Of a DNA stretch of 64,000 bases, positions 1-10,302 are shown one piece after another. The first letter of the stretch is position 1, and every line of letters begins with the position of its first letter. Under the pieces are notes generated by a model. It made no database searches. It worked only from the letters and a program-made list of their open reading frames with translations, and was not told the DNA's origin. The DNA is from CAYRGY01 sp964424075 (GTDB lineage: Bacteria; Patescibacteriota; Gracilibacteria; UBA1369), in contig CAYRGY010000001.1 of assembly GCA_964424075.1 (NCBI GenBank), forward strand, positions 186,001 to 250,000, written 5' to 3'. Position numbers and translations under genes: made by a program.

Positions 1-3000
1 AACAGTGGTGTAACTCTCTATAGTCACGATCTTCAAGTACCCCATTCTAATTCCTTCGCCGGACAGGATTATTATGATATGCAAGTCAACTATACATTCG
101 ACACAGCCGCGCAAATTTCTGCAGGAAGAATGGAGACTGATTGTAGCGACATTCACTTTACTCAAACCATTAATGGAAGATTAATGGAAATACCCTTTTG
201 GTTGGAAGAAGGATGTAACACCAGCAGTACCACTTTCTGGATTAAAATGCCACGCATCCAATATAACAATCCAAGTAAAAGTAACATACAACTATGGCAT
301 GGAGATACTAATTATGGATTAATTGATTCCAATCCCCACAGAACTTTTGATTTTTTTGATGATTTTTCTGAAGACATAACCACTTCAGGAAATTGGAATG
401 TTTATAATGGCACCTATGGAACCGATTTTAGTCAATCGGCAGGTCAATTACAACTACTAACCAATAGTCCAATTATAGAAACAACATCCAGATTTAGTGA
501 TGATAATCGAAATACTTGGGGGTTTTTGGTACGAACGCTAGCGGAAACAACCACTAGGCCGGCAAACGGATTCACCTTAGCGGGCTTTTATGGCACTTCT
601 CTTGATAATCATGGACTAGGTATGCAGTCTACTAATGATGAATTCAAAGAATATATTGACAGCGTTGCAGCACCACTTATTTCTTTGGATTTAACTGGAT
701 CACCTCAAATTTATGAACTATTTTTACGAACTTTTAATACTCCAATCTATCAATTTTTTTCACCTGATAATAACACTTTATTAAGTGCAGCAATTGGCAC
801 TGCTACAGCCAAAATCCACAATGATCGACTGACTTTGGGGCGACCTTATGACTTAGCGGGAAATGGAGAAACTACAAATCATACTTGGGATTGGATTTCA
901 GTTGGAAAAGTGGGGAATTTCAAATCTTATGTTTACAGCTCAACGGACCCTACTTCACCAAATATCATTACTACTGAAGCTGAGATTTTGATAAATGATA
1001 ACAAGGTTAATTATACTGATCTTGGCTCCGGTCAAATTCGCATCAATGAAATGCCTAAAGAAACAGAAATTGGTGATGCAGAAATTGAAATCATTAATCC
1101 CAATGGTAGCGTAGATGTATATCGAAATATTTTTGAATACAAAGCTCCTGAGATTACCGGTATATCTCCTGTGAAACAGAGACTTGATCAACCAACCATA
1201 GATCTAAATATTGCTGGGAATTATTTTAATCAAGGATTCTATCTGCTACCCTTTACCGTAACAAATCAACAGGCAGTTACTCTATACAATAAACCCATAC
1301 TTTTCAGAGAAAATTTTGTTGAGCAGTATAATCAAAAAAAAATAGCAGCTGACTGTAGCGACCTCTTTCTACTTGAAGATAACAAAAGAACTCCTGCGCT
1401 CAATTGGATTGAATATAATTCCGGCATTAGATGCGACTCTAGCAGCGACACTCTTGTCTGGTCACGTACTGACCTATCTCCTTCGGAAGTGCGCAATTAT
1501 TACCTTGCGTATAATCCCGACAATCAAATTAGTACTGAACAAAACAGACTGGTCGAATTTCTCTGGCCAGCTACAAGTGAATCGCTTAAAGCTTGGATGA
1601 AATCTAATTATTACATTTTAACATCCGGGACAGATGTAAGTCAGTGGTGGAATGCAGTCCTTCATGACAGCCCACACTTCGCTGCTATACAGAATACTTC
1701 AGCCAACAGGCCAGTATTAAATCCCTCAAATACCACCTTCAATGACTTCCCAACCATTAGTTTCAACAATGCTAATCAAGAATACCTAGATGTAAATTTT
1801 GATTCAGCAGGAACAGGAATTTTTCGAAATATTTATTTTGCATCTCTAATCAGCGTATTTCAACCAAGCAGCACCAGCCCCTCCAACTCAGACAGAGCTC
1901 CAATTTATTATGTTAAAAAGAATTCCAGCTATGATGATAATCCTCGTTTAGCACTATACAACTGGATCTCCTCAGGCACTCACAGAAGCTCAATAAATTG
2001 GATATCACCTGATAGTCACTCGGGGCACAACATTGTATACACCAATAATTTCGCAAGTCCGCTTAGCCCCAACATATATGAAGGCTATCCTCAATACGCT
2101 ACTGCCAGAGGTTTAGCTTTTATTAACAATATTGTCACTAATCAACTAAGTGGAATTCCAGACGGGTCAATGACTGCATCTAGTCCAGAATACATCAGAA
2201 TCGGAAATGGTGAACGTGACGCAACTGTTGATTACTTAAGTGGTGACATTGCAGAGATTTTCGTATTCCACGATAGCTTGATTGATAACATAAATTTATT
2301 CGACAAAACTAACAGTCAAATTCGAGATCCTCGAAACAGTCGCCTTCTCCTATACGACTACCTCAATCAGAAATATCAAATTAATAGCAATTTGCCAACA
2401 GTTGTTCAATTAGGAGACGAGATTAACAATTCGATGAAAGTTCACCTGGGACTTGATTTGGACAATAATGGCTACTACGGGGAAATATATGATTTTGAAA
2501 CTACGGTAACTCCGAATTACTTTAATAAAAATTCGCTTTCAATTGAAACACCTAATTTAACTCAGCCTGGAAGATATGATCTTATAGCTGAGAATCATGA
2601 TGGTCAACGCGGTATGTTTACTGAGGTTTTCCGCGTAGGTGAAGAAACAGCGCCTCTAAACCTTAAAGCAGATTCAGCCAGTGGTGGCATTATGGTTCAA
2701 TGGGATGCTCCCGCAGAGTATAGCTCTAACATTACTGGCTATGAATTAATATATGGAGAAAACGGCCTTTGCAATCCTTACACTTACCTACCCTCATCAG
2801 AAAATGGAACAACCGACTGCACAACAATATCATTCGGACCCACACAAAATGAGGTTTCAGTCTTTCTTGGCTCACCAGGCAGTCTAATTAGTGAGAATAA
2901 TTATAATTTTGCTGTATATGCCTTTTCCAACGATTACACGGGACCAAGCTATCCTTCCAACATTGACACTGCTATCGCCAAAGAAGCTGCTGATTCCGCG

Positions 3001-6000
3001 ACTCTCTCCGCCACTAGCTCCAGCGTTGAAGCAAATGACCAGGACTTTACCATTTTAACATCAACATTTACAAACGGCGGCTTGGGAGTTGAAGGCCTGG
3101 AAATAAAACTGCTAAGTGATAGCCGCTATCTGGACAATACCATTCCGGTTGATTGTGATAACACAAGCATTGAAGTGGATAATGTGACAGATTCTCAAGG
3201 AAGAGTGTGTTACAAAGTCAGCGCAGGCAATCCCGGAACAAGAAATTACACGGCTTCAACTTATAGTCTTTCCAGTAATAGCGTTTCAGTTGATTATTTT
3301 TATACTCAAAGTGATTTCAGTGTTAATGAATTTTTCTGGCGTTATGACGATGGAGATGAAACTACTGCAACACCACGAACAGACATAAATCAAAAACTGG
3401 AAGACATTTATATTGATAACTATGAGGATTCACCTAAAGAATATAATTCTCCTCGTTTAAGATTTGGCCTTGCCAATAACGGCAACAATATTCCAATGTC
3501 AAATCTTGATGAAACATCTTTTAATTCCGCTTTCACAACTCATGACTTACAAAATCCTCTTGTTTACGGAGACTACATCTATGTTAATGAAATAGACGAA
3601 AACACTGTACAAACAAATATAATTAGAATTTCTAAAAACAACTTAAGCGTCAATTCATTTTCAGAGTCATCGGTTTCAGGAATTATCACCGCCATGGCTA
3701 CAGATCCGGTTAATGACAGAATAGTGGCTGTTAGCACAAACGGTAGTGGAGATACCTCACTTCTATATATCAATCCAACAACTCTAGCTGTCACTAATAC
3801 AATTAATGTTACTCCACCAACTACACCTACCTCCCCTTCTCCCCTGAATGGCAAATATCACCTCAATATTGATTTCTATCAGGATAGTGGGAATGGCATA
3901 AACTATATTATTACACATGGACCGGGATCCGGAACTCCGGGCTACATTACTAAAGTTTATGATGATCTTTCCCCAACAGTTTCTCATCTTAATCTCTCAG
4001 ATCACAACTTCATCTCATCAGCTATCGACACTAACAACGGTCTACTTTACGCAACCTATTACACCTTTGATACAATACTAAATCGAAATATCGACTATCT
4101 CACCCGTATCAATTTAGAAACAGCCTTCAACCAACCGGTCACTAAATTAACCGAACTACAACTATCTGAACAACCCACCCATTATCTCGGTGCCGTAATA
4201 GATCAAAATAGAGAAATTCTCTATTTGACCGGAGGCAACACTATTTACAAATACGATATAGATCCGGTTCGGTCGCTCCGAAAAATTGCTGACCTCTCAG
4301 TAGAAATTGAGACTGATAAAACTAACTATTTTGGACACTTAGCAGAAATAGATTCCATTAATCAAAAAGCCTATTTTGATATTCAGGGCTCAAACTTAGC
4401 TACTGACCGCGATCGACTAATCAGAGTAGATCTGACAACTTTTAGTCACAGACCAACTTTTGACACTCTCTTCTTCATTCCTATCCCATATCTCAATCTC
4501 AATGACGGCGTCTATGATCCTGATACTGGAATTGTCTATACTGCAATGAACGATCCCTCATCCAATGTAGACAAAGTGATCGCCAACGAAGTCAACTGGA
4601 GACCATTTATCTTTCTTGAATATCAAGAGGACACTGACAATGACTGTTCAACAGGAACTTGGGTATCCAATTGGTCAGGTTTTGCACATTGGGAAGGAAG
4701 CAGTTCTCAGTCTCTTGCTTATCAAGAACCTACTACCAATCTTTTGAGTCCGGGCGGATTAATATTTAAACCAGGAGCCTTCCTTGCAGATAATGACTTT
4801 GATCTTGACGTGCCTTTCACTTTAGGCTCATTAGAATATACGGAATTTGAATTCAAATTTGCAAATACACAAAGTGCTGACTATGGAAATTATTGTTTCA
4901 AAATAAACGGCGTCGGGCCTTCTCCTATCACTATTGATTATCCAAACGGATACCCCCAGGCAGAGCTTTATAAAGTGGTGATTAGAGAATCACAGCCTGC
5001 TGCTGGCCAAATTCCTTCAACTGATTTAGTAGAAGGAAGTGCGCCGGACACTTACACAGTCACTATCGTAAAACAAATAAATGCAGATGACTATGGCCCC
5101 GACCTTGACGTTACCATTTCTCCCGATGACATAACACTTGCTAATGGTGAACCTGTAATTAAATCCATCTCAGTTGATAATCAAACACCGACAATCAATA
5201 CTGCCGGCCGAACCAATCCTGAAGCAACCATTACCCTTGGAGAAACTGTAGGAATTTTAGAATCAGTTGTCTCAATCGACGTTAATCAAGATAATGAAAT
5301 TCAAGGAGCCCGCTCTTTGCCAATTTACCACTCTTACAATCCCCCACTTCGCACACTAAACACAAATCTTAATGACACTCAAGAAACTCTGTCTACTGTA
5401 AGCTTTAATGTTTTTGGTGATGTCACCATGACACTCGATTCAACTTTTGAATTCGATCCATATACTTTGACTTCTGAAACTCCAAATTATTTAACTGATC
5501 CTATTAGCCTCACTGTATCTGACACAACAGGACAAAATATCGAATACTTACTAACCGCTCAGTCCGACATCTTCCCAATCAACGGAGTTACATCTTGTTC
5601 CAACCCGGGCGACGCTGCTGACCCTAACTGTCTGCCCCTAAACCATATGTACATTCTTGCATCAGATTTCAACAATACCAATTGGCCCGCACTGGATGCT
5701 GCCGAGTTAGACGCAGCTATTGATGACAACTTTATAGAAAATTATGATGCAAACACCAATGATCCGGTTCTTTTCCGCAATAATGACAACTTCTCCACCT
5801 TGAATGAGACTTTTGTGAATAATCAGTTCAAAGAAAATAATACACCTGCCATTCTAAACATTATTGAAAGTGCCAACGCTCCATACAGCGTCAAAGGTGA
5901 TACAGATTTAAACATCTATCTAATGCTAGATTATCCTTACTTCTCTTTCCGCAGCCCCGGCACTTATACAACTGTTCTCACCTTCACTTTAACTGAAGTT

Positions 6001-6009
6001 TTACTTTAA
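1..6009 (+). CDS. Giant secreted multi-domain surface protein with WxL-like C-terminus (5' end missing)
   Basis: The frame is open from base 1, so the protein starts upstream; 2,002 residues are visible. Domains in window residue numbers: a DUF2341 domain (about 1-110, with the typical Asp-Cys-Ser-Asp stretch and a later Trp-Ile-Lys), a jelly-roll-like segment (110-300), an IPT/TIG-like segment interrupted by a second DUF2341 (about 315-510), a concanavalin/LamG-like segment (520-795), a fibronectin type III domain (885-990), a bacterial Ig-like domain (1000-1095), a beta-propeller-like stretch (1165-1520) and a C-terminal region (about 1680-2002) ending in the Gly-x-Tyr plus alternating Thr/hydrophobic strand shared with the small proteins nearby. 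No catalytic motif is seen. It is probably a cell-wall-attached adhesin. Its TAA stop overlaps the start of the next gene, so the two are translationally linked. Confidence 0.85.
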   Translation, partial: NSGVTLYSHDLQVPHSNSFAGQDYYDMQVNYTFDTAAQISAGRMETDCSDIHFTQTINGRLMEIPFWLEEGCNTSSTTFWIKMPRIQYNNPSKSNIQLWHGDTNYGLIDSNPHRTFDFFDDFSEDITTSGNWNVYNGTYGTDFSQSAGQLQLLTNSPIIETTSRFSDDNRNTWGFLVRTLAETTTRPANGFTLAGFYGTSLDNHGLGMQSTNDEFKEYIDSVAAPLISLDLTGSPQIYELFLRTFNTPIYQFFSPDNNTLLSAAIGTATAKIHNDRLTLGRPYDLAGNGETTNHTWDWISVGKVGNFKSYVYSSTDPTSPNIITTEAEILINDNKVNYTDLGSGQIRINEMPKETEIGDAEIEIINPNGSVDVYRNIFEYKAPEITGISPVKQRLDQPTIDLNIAGNYFNQGFYLLPFTVTNQQAVTLYNKPILFRENFVEQYNQKKIAADCSDLFLLEDNKRTPALNWIEYNSGIRCDSSSDTLVWSRTDLSPSEVRNYYLAYNPDNQISTEQNRLVEFLWPATSESLKAWMKSNYYILTSGTDVSQWWNAVLHDSPHFAAIQNTSANRPVLNPSNTTFNDFPTISFNNANQEYLDVNFDSAGTGIFRNIYFASLISVFQPSSTSPSNSDRAPIYYVKKNSSYDDNPRLALYNWISSGTHRSSINWISPDSHSGHNIVYTNNFASPLSPNIYEGYPQYATARGLAFINNIVTNQLSGIPDGSMTASSPEYIRIGNGERDATVDYLSGDIAEIFVFHDSLIDNINLFDKTNSQIRDPRNSRLLLYDYLNQKYQINSNLPTVVQLGDEINNSMKVHLGLDLDNNGYYGEIYDFETTVTPNYFNKNSLSIETPNLTQPGRYDLIAENHDGQRGMFTEVFRVGEETAPLNLKADSASGGIMVQWDAPAEYSSNITGYELIYGENGLCNPYTYLPSSENGTTDCTTISFGPTQNEVSVFLGSPGSLISENNYNFAVYAFSNDYTGPSYPSNIDTAIAKEAADSATLSATSSSVEANDQDFTILTSTFTNGGLGVEGLEIKLLSDSRYLDNTIPVDCDNTSIEVDNVTDSQGRVCYKVSAGNPGTRNYTASTYSLSSNSVSVDYFYTQSDFSVNEFFWRYDDGDETTATPRTDINQKLEDIYIDNYEDSPKEYNSPRLRFGLANNGNNIPMSNLDETSFNSAFTTHDLQNPLVYGDYIYVNEIDENTVQTNIIRISKNNLSVNSFSESSVSGIITAMATDPVNDRIVAVSTNGSGDTSLLYINPTTLAVTNTINVTPPTTPTSPSPLNGKYHLNIDFYQDSGNGINYIITHGPGSGTPGYITKVYDDLSPTVSHLNLSDHNFISSAIDTNNGLLYATYYTFDTILNRNIDYLTRINLETAFNQPVTKLTELQLSEQPTHYLGAVIDQNREILYLTGGNTIYKYDIDPVRSLRKIADLSVEIETDKTNYFGHLAEIDSINQKAYFDIQGSNLATDRDRLIRVDLTTFSHRPTFDTLFFIPIPYLNLNDGVYDPDTGIVYTAMNDPSSNVDKVIANEVNWRPFIFLEYQEDTDNDCSTGTWVSNWSGFAHWEGSSSQSLAYQEPTTNLLSPGGLIFKPGAFLADNDFDLDVPFTLGSLEYTEFEFKFANTQSADYGNYCFKINGVGPSPITIDYPNGYPQAELYKVVIRESQPAAGQIPSTDLVEGSAPDTYTVTIVKQINADDYGPDLDVTISPDDITLANGEPVIKSISVDNQTPTINTAGRTNPEATITLGETVGILESVVSIDVNQDNEIQGARSLPIYHSYNPPLRTLNTNLNDTQETLSTVSFNVFGDVTMTLDSTFEFDPYTLTSETPNYLTDPISLTVSDTTGQNIEYLLTAQSDIFPINGVTSCSNPGDAADPNCLPLNHMYILASDFNNTNWPALDAAELDAAIDDNFIENYDANTNDPVLFRNNDNFSTLNETFVNNQFKENNTPAILNIIESANAPYSVKGDTDLNIYLMLDYPYFSFRSPGTYTTVLTFTLTEVLL

Positions 6010-7001
6010 TGATTAAAAGAACACTCCAACAATTAGCAATCATCTCGTGCATCTTATTTACAACAACTTGTTTCGCACAATCAGTTGAATTTGATGGGGT
6101 AAACTTGTTAAACCTGGCCATTAATCCGGACAAGGCAGAACCTCAAACCACCATTCAAGCTAAACCTGGTGAAACAATTAATGATCAGGTGGTAATCAGA
6201 AATTTATCCGGTGCCGAAGAAATCACTTTTAATATTTATGCTACCGATGCCAGCCCAACCAATAAAGGGGATATCGGATTTAAACTTAAACAGCACAATC
6301 AAAACCATCTAGGAAAATGGACTATGTTTGCTGATGATAAATACACTTTACCCAGTGGATCCGACATTTCCATCCCCTATCAAATTAGCATTCCTTCATT
6401 TGCAACTCCGGGTACGTATGTCGGCGCAATTCATACGGAAATCGACAATAATACTCGACAAGGCGATTCAATGGTTATTAAAATCCGCAAAGCACATCGC
6501 GTAATAGTCGAAGTAGCTGGCGAAAAAACAATTAATTACGAATTAACCGATTTCAGTTATCAAGAATCCGACTATCCAACTTTCAAGCTGGATTTTTCCA
6601 ATCGAGGTAGCACATATTTGATCGGCAAAGGTAATATTACCATTACCGGAACCGGCATAAGTGAACCAATAAAAATTGACCTGGAAAAGTTGGACTACCT
6701 CCCGGGAGAAGACTATTCAAAAACTTATAAATGGCAAACACCTCAGCTAGCCGGCAACTTCAAAGCCGACCTCAACTTGACACTATATGAATACGATCTG
6801 GCCAACAATCAAAAAGTAGAAATCGGCAATATCACTGAAACTGCTTCCTTTTCACTAATGCCTCTTTGGCTACTTATACTTATCGCCATAATAATATTAT
6901 TAATTATCGCTCTAATTATAATTATCAAAACACGAATCAACAAAATTAAGGCATCATATTCCATTAAGCCTGGACAAATTATTAAAATTCCTAAAAAATA
7001 G
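6009..7001 (+). CDS. DUF916/WxLIP-like membrane protein, long form, with a LysM remnant
   Basis: 330 residues: a signal peptide ending near TTCFAQ, then a DUF916-like beta domain (about 35-155) with family hallmarks: a pro-Gly turn before the first strand (AKPGETI), Ala-Thr-Asp-Ala, a Lys-Trp motif, and PGTYVGAI. A second beta domain resembling DUF3324 follows (165-270), then one strong membrane helix (about 278-303) and a basic tail. The tail ends IKPGQIIKIPKK, which matches only the two ends of the LysM domain found in the paralogues at 12003 and 15065, so the LysM core appears deleted. In Firmicutes, DUF916-DUF3324 proteins bind peptidoglycan and hold WxL proteins at the surface. A similar role for the giant protein upstream and the small protein downstream is inferred. 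The start overlaps the upstream stop. Confidence 0.8.
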   Translation: MIKRTLQQLAIISCILFTTTCFAQSVEFDGVNLLNLAINPDKAEPQTTIQAKPGETINDQVVIRNLSGAEEITFNIYATDASPTNKGDIGFKLKQHNQNHLGKWTMFADDKYTLPSGSDISIPYQISIPSFATPGTYVGAIHTEIDNNTRQGDSMVIKIRKAHRVIVEVAGEKTINYELTDFSYQESDYPTFKLDFSNRGSTYLIGKGNITITGTGISEPIKIDLEKLDYLPGEDYSKTYKWQTPQLAGNFKADLNLTLYEYDLANNQKVEIGNITETASFSLMPLWLLILIAIIILLIIALIIIIKTRINKIKASYSIKPGQIIKIPKK

Positions 7002-7022
7002 GAAAGACAACAATTATCATCC

Positions 7023-7682
7023 ATGAATAACAAAAATAAAAAGAAACTTGGTTTCATTATCGGAACAACAGCCATGGTGGCTAATCTTGGTTTCTCATCA
7101 ATGCTGCTTGCCAACGCTCAAGTGACTCCTATTGATGAAGGAGGATGTACCGCCTCATATGGAGTAACAATTGAAGCCAAGAATAATCTCGATATGTATA
7201 TCGAAGATCCCAATGAACCTTACAAAAATCCCGTCTCAGGGACTTCCGGTCAAACAGTTACCGGAGCTGTTGATTTTGAAACACAGATTTGTGCCAGCTA
7301 TGCATCTGTTTCAATTGGTCTTTTCGCTGAAGATTTTGTCAATGCTGAAGGTATTGAAATTCCCATCGGAGGACAACTTGAACTAGCACCCCAAACTTTA
7401 GATTGTGTTTATACAGGCGATCTGGGCGATCCAAGCGCAACAAATTGCACACAAAGATACATCAATCCTAACAGTTTTACGCCCTACACCATCAATGGTG
7501 CAGGAGCACAAAACATAACATATCCCTACAGAATTAATAATTACGACTATGAATTAGCAGCCACGCCTAAACCCTACCCCAGAGGCCTCTATAAAGGCTC
7601 CATAAACTTCAACCTACCTATACCGAACTCGACCGGGCCAGGCACATACACGAGCCTGATGACACTGACGATCTTCTACTGA
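7023..7682 (+). CDS. Small secreted WxL-like surface protein
   Basis: 219 residues with a signal peptide (basic NKNKKK, then a hydrophobic stretch ending LLANAQ). The mature part is beta-rich and acidic, with cysteine pairs, and ends in PGTYTSLMTLTIFY, the same C-terminal strand pattern as the other small proteins here and both giant proteins. The hydrophobic core Thr-x-Met/Leu-Val-Ala-Asn-Leu-Gly of the signal peptide is nearly the same as in the gene at 11351, showing recent common ancestry. A canonical Trp-x-Leu pair is not obvious, so WxL membership rests on the last strand and on the DUF916-like neighbours. The TGA stop overlaps the ATG of the next gene. Confidence 0.75.
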   Translation: MNNKNKKKLGFIIGTTAMVANLGFSSMLLANAQVTPIDEGGCTASYGVTIEAKNNLDMYIEDPNEPYKNPVSGTSGQTVTGAVDFETQICASYASVSIGLFAEDFVNAEGIEIPIGGQLELAPQTLDCVYTGDLGDPSATNCTQRYINPNSFTPYTINGAGAQNITYPYRINNYDYELAATPKPYPRGLYKGSINFNLPIPNSTGPGTYTSLMTLTIFY

Positions 7683-8320
7683 TGAAAACTAGCTTAGGAA
7701 TTTTTTCTCTTTTTTTGGGACTCAGCATAGCTACTATCAGCTTTGCTAAGCCACTATACACCCATTATCCAACTTTCCCGAACTTAGAAGATCCAAGCTG
7801 GTTTTACTTTGAGTCCCGTCCGGGACAAACTCAAACGGAATATCTCTCTGTAACTAATAATTCTGACAAAGAGCTTACCCTGGAAATTCATGCTGTCGAC
7901 ACAATCACTAATTCCAACAATGAAACCGCTTTCTTAAGTGGTAGAAATCCTCAAAAATTTTTTGGCAAGTGGCTGACTCCACATCAAACACTCCTTCAAC
8001 TCAGACCTCATCAGTATTACGAACTTCCAATCACTCTCACCATCCCAAAAGACATACCTTTAGGTAATTATGCCGGTGGCATTGAAATTCAAAAAGCTGA
8101 TCAAAAAGGCACACTCCGCATCCGCAACATGATTCGGGTACACTTTAAGGTAACCAACAACCCAACTCCCCCGACTAAGCAGAATCCTCCACCACCTTTG
8201 GAAACTTACCTTAATCGGACTACTACATTAATCGCCTTTACTCTTATTATGACTTTTTTCGCCATCAAATTCTTTATACGACAACCCACGAAAGCTTCAC
8301 AAAAGCGAAACAAACGCTAA
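7682..8320 (+). CDS. Short DUF916-like membrane protein
   Basis: 212 residues: a signal peptide (cleavage near ISFAK), one DUF916-like domain (about 30-155; pro-Gly turn RPGQTQ, Ala-Val-Asp, FGKW, and LGNYAGGI), a proline-rich linker (PTPPTKQNPPPP), a C-terminal membrane helix (about 178-198) and a basic tail. It lacks the second beta domain of the long form. The genes at 13015 and 16129 are paralogues with the same plan. It probably anchors or guides a WxL-like partner on the outer face of the membrane; this follows from family knowledge and position, not from a known motif. Confidence 0.75.
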   Translation: MKTSLGIFSLFLGLSIATISFAKPLYTHYPTFPNLEDPSWFYFESRPGQTQTEYLSVTNNSDKELTLEIHAVDTITNSNNETAFLSGRNPQKFFGKWLTPHQTLLQLRPHQYYELPITLTIPKDIPLGNYAGGIEIQKADQKGTLRIRNMIRVHFKVTNNPTPPTKQNPPPPLETYLNRTTTLIAFTLIMTFFAIKFFIRQPTKASQKRNKR

Positions 8321-8345
8321 AATACTACTGACTTGTTATAAATAC

Positions 8346-9335
8346 ATGCATCAGCTAGACCTGACTCTTTACTTAATAGTCAAAAACGAAAAAATCCACC
8401 TACCTTCCTGCCTGGAATCCTTCAAAGGTATTTGGAAGAAACTTTTAATTGTCGACACCGGCTCAACCGACAACACCAAAGAAATAGCCGCTTCCTATGG
8501 CGCACGCATTCTTGAATTCCAATGGATTGACGACTTTAGCGCCGCCCGCAATTTTGCCCTCGATCACGTCGATACCGAATGGGTCATGATGGTTGATGCA
8601 GATGACACTATTGAAACTGAGGATAAACAAAATTTGGCTGAATATCTCAACACTGAAATTAAAAAAAACGACCTGGTTCTGCTTCCCTACATTTACTTTG
8701 GTGACAAAAACAATCAACACCTTGTTCACTATTTCCCCCGGGTCTGGAAAACTTCCAAGAATTACCGTTACCTCCGTCCAATTCATGAACTACTCAATCA
8801 CGATGACATCGGAGGTCGCAGAGCTTTTGTAGACATTCCTATCATTCACAGCAAAAAAATTCCCCATCAGCATTCCATCGACCGCAATATCAAAATGTTA
8901 GAAAAGCATATTGAAAATGATCCGACCGGCAAACTTTCCATCTTTTATCTGGGATTGGAATATAAAGACATGGGAAATATGGAAAAAGCTGTCGAATACT
9001 ATCAGAAATACATTGATTCCCAACCTAAAGACCCCAATCGTTTATACGAAGCATACACTCGTTGCGGCCTCTATTATTTCAAAACCGGTAATCCTGACAA
9101 AGCCCGCCTCTATTTTTCCAATGCCATCAAACTATGTCCCGATTTCATCGAACCTTATCTATATCTGGCCGAATTGGAAATGCATCTTTACTCAATCCCA
9201 CGCGCCATCCAAATTTTACAAAAGGCTCGTCTGCTTACCCCACCTAAAGTCTTTATCCCCTACGAAAAATCACTTTACTACGGCTTCGCCGAGCGCCTAC
9301 TCCACATCGCTAATCAAAAACTCAAACATGCTTGA
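8346..9335 (+). CDS. GT2 family glycosyltransferase with C-terminal TPR repeats (copy 1)
   Basis: 329 residues. Residues 1-110 are a GT-A fold family 2 domain: the opening strand with LIVKNE, the nucleotide-sugar region VDTGSTDNT, and the metal-binding VDADD near residue 80. Residues 185-300 contain TPR-like helical repeats (AVEYYQKYIDSQP, then ARLYFSNAIKLCP). This GT2-TPR layout is known in protein glycosyltransferases such as SunS, and in cell-surface glycan enzymes. No signal or membrane segment is present, so it should act in the cytoplasm. It lies 25 bases after the DUF916-like gene and overlaps the next glycosyltransferase by 8 bases. Glycosylation of the neighbouring Ser/Thr/Asn-rich surface proteins is an inference. 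Confidence 0.85.
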   Translation: MHQLDLTLYLIVKNEKIHLPSCLESFKGIWKKLLIVDTGSTDNTKEIAASYGARILEFQWIDDFSAARNFALDHVDTEWVMMVDADDTIETEDKQNLAEYLNTEIKKNDLVLLPYIYFGDKNNQHLVHYFPRVWKTSKNYRYLRPIHELLNHDDIGGRRAFVDIPIIHSKKIPHQHSIDRNIKMLEKHIENDPTGKLSIFYLGLEYKDMGNMEKAVEYYQKYIDSQPKDPNRLYEAYTRCGLYYFKTGNPDKARLYFSNAIKLCPDFIEPYLYLAELEMHLYSIPRAIQILQKARLLTPPKVFIPYEKSLYYGFAERLLHIANQKLKHA

Positions 9336-10302
9336 CCTCACCCTTGCCCTGATCGTCAAAAACGAAGAAGCACACCTTCCCAACTGCTTGGAATCATTTG
9401 CCGGACTTTGGAAAGAACTGCTGATTGTCGACACCGGCTCCACCGACAAAACTAAAGAAATTGCCAGACGGCATAATGCCCGTATCCTCGACTTTCAGTG
9501 GATTGACGACTTCAGTGCTGCCCGCAACTTCACCCTCGACCAAGTCAAAACCGAGTGGGTTATGATGATTGACGCAGATGATATCATCGAAGCTCAGGAC
9601 AAACAAAGCCTACTCACAGCAATGTCTGATCTAATCCCCCATCACGACATCACCATACTTCCCTACATTTATCACGGCACCAAACAAAACCCGCTGACCA
9701 TCAACTATCATCCTAAAATCTGGCGCACTAACCTAAACCACCGTTATATCCGCCCTATTCACGAACGCCTTGATTACAAACCGTCTGACAACACACTCAA
9801 TCTCGACATTCCCATTGTTCACTCCAAGCAAATCTCTCAAACCATCTCCAGCGAACGCAATCTCAAACTTCTTCTCAGGCATCATGAGCAACACCCCGCC
9901 GATCCTGAAACTTTATATTATATTTGCAATGAATATTTTACCTTAGGAAATTTCAATAAAGCCATCGCATACACTCATAAAGCAATTCAAACCGATATTA
10001 AAACTAATGATAAAATCACATTGCTTAATCAAGCCGGCATTGCCAACATGAAAATCGGCAACTTAGCAGGAGCGGTTGAAATGTTTGAACAAGCCACCAA
10101 AAACAACTCAACTATCATTGACCCCTTCCTGTTCCTGGCTGAAATTCGTCTCAACACTAACGCGATTCCTCAAGCAATTCAATTACTCAACATCGCCCGC
10201 AGCATTAAAAAACCACCTCAGCATACTCATCAATCCAACTTAAAACTTTATGATGGAGTAGCCGACCGTCTGCTCCAAACAGCACTCCAAAAACTCTCAT
10301 GA
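9328..10302 (+). CDS. GT2 family glycosyltransferase with C-terminal TPR repeats (copy 2)
   Basis: 324 residues. The start is set by homology with copies 1 and 3: MLDLTLALIVKNEE aligns with their N-termini, and it overlaps the end of copy 1 by 8 bases; the open frame running upstream inside copy 1 is not used. It has LIVDTGSTDKT, a conserved WIDDFSAARNF segment and MIDADD as the metal site, followed by TPR-like repeats from about residue 190 (AIAYTHKAIQ, AVEMFEQATK). It is closer to copy 3 than to copy 1 in the DQVKT-WVMMIDADDII stretch. The acceptor and sugar cannot be read from the sequence. Confidence 0.85.
   Translation: MLDLTLALIVKNEEAHLPNCLESFAGLWKELLIVDTGSTDKTKEIARRHNARILDFQWIDDFSAARNFTLDQVKTEWVMMIDADDIIEAQDKQSLLTAMSDLIPHHDITILPYIYHGTKQNPLTINYHPKIWRTNLNHRYIRPIHERLDYKPSDNTLNLDIPIVHSKQISQTISSERNLKLLLRHHEQHPADPETLYYICNEYFTLGNFNKAIAYTHKAIQTDIKTNDKITLLNQAGIANMKIGNLAGAVEMFEQATKNNSTIIDPFLFLAEIRLNTNAIPQAIQLLNIARSIKKPPQHTHQSNLKLYDGVADRLLQTALQKLS

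Noticed and set aside
8911..9327. Upstream open extension of the second glycosyltransferase
   Set aside because: It lies within the first glycosyltransferase in another frame; the real N-terminus aligns at 9328.
7680..10302. Alternative genetic code with TGA as glycine (code 25), considered because of the CPR-like gene content
   Set aside because: TGA works as the stop at several tight ATGA or TGATG junctions (7680, 10299, 16129) where family lengths end, and reading through would fuse unrelated genes.
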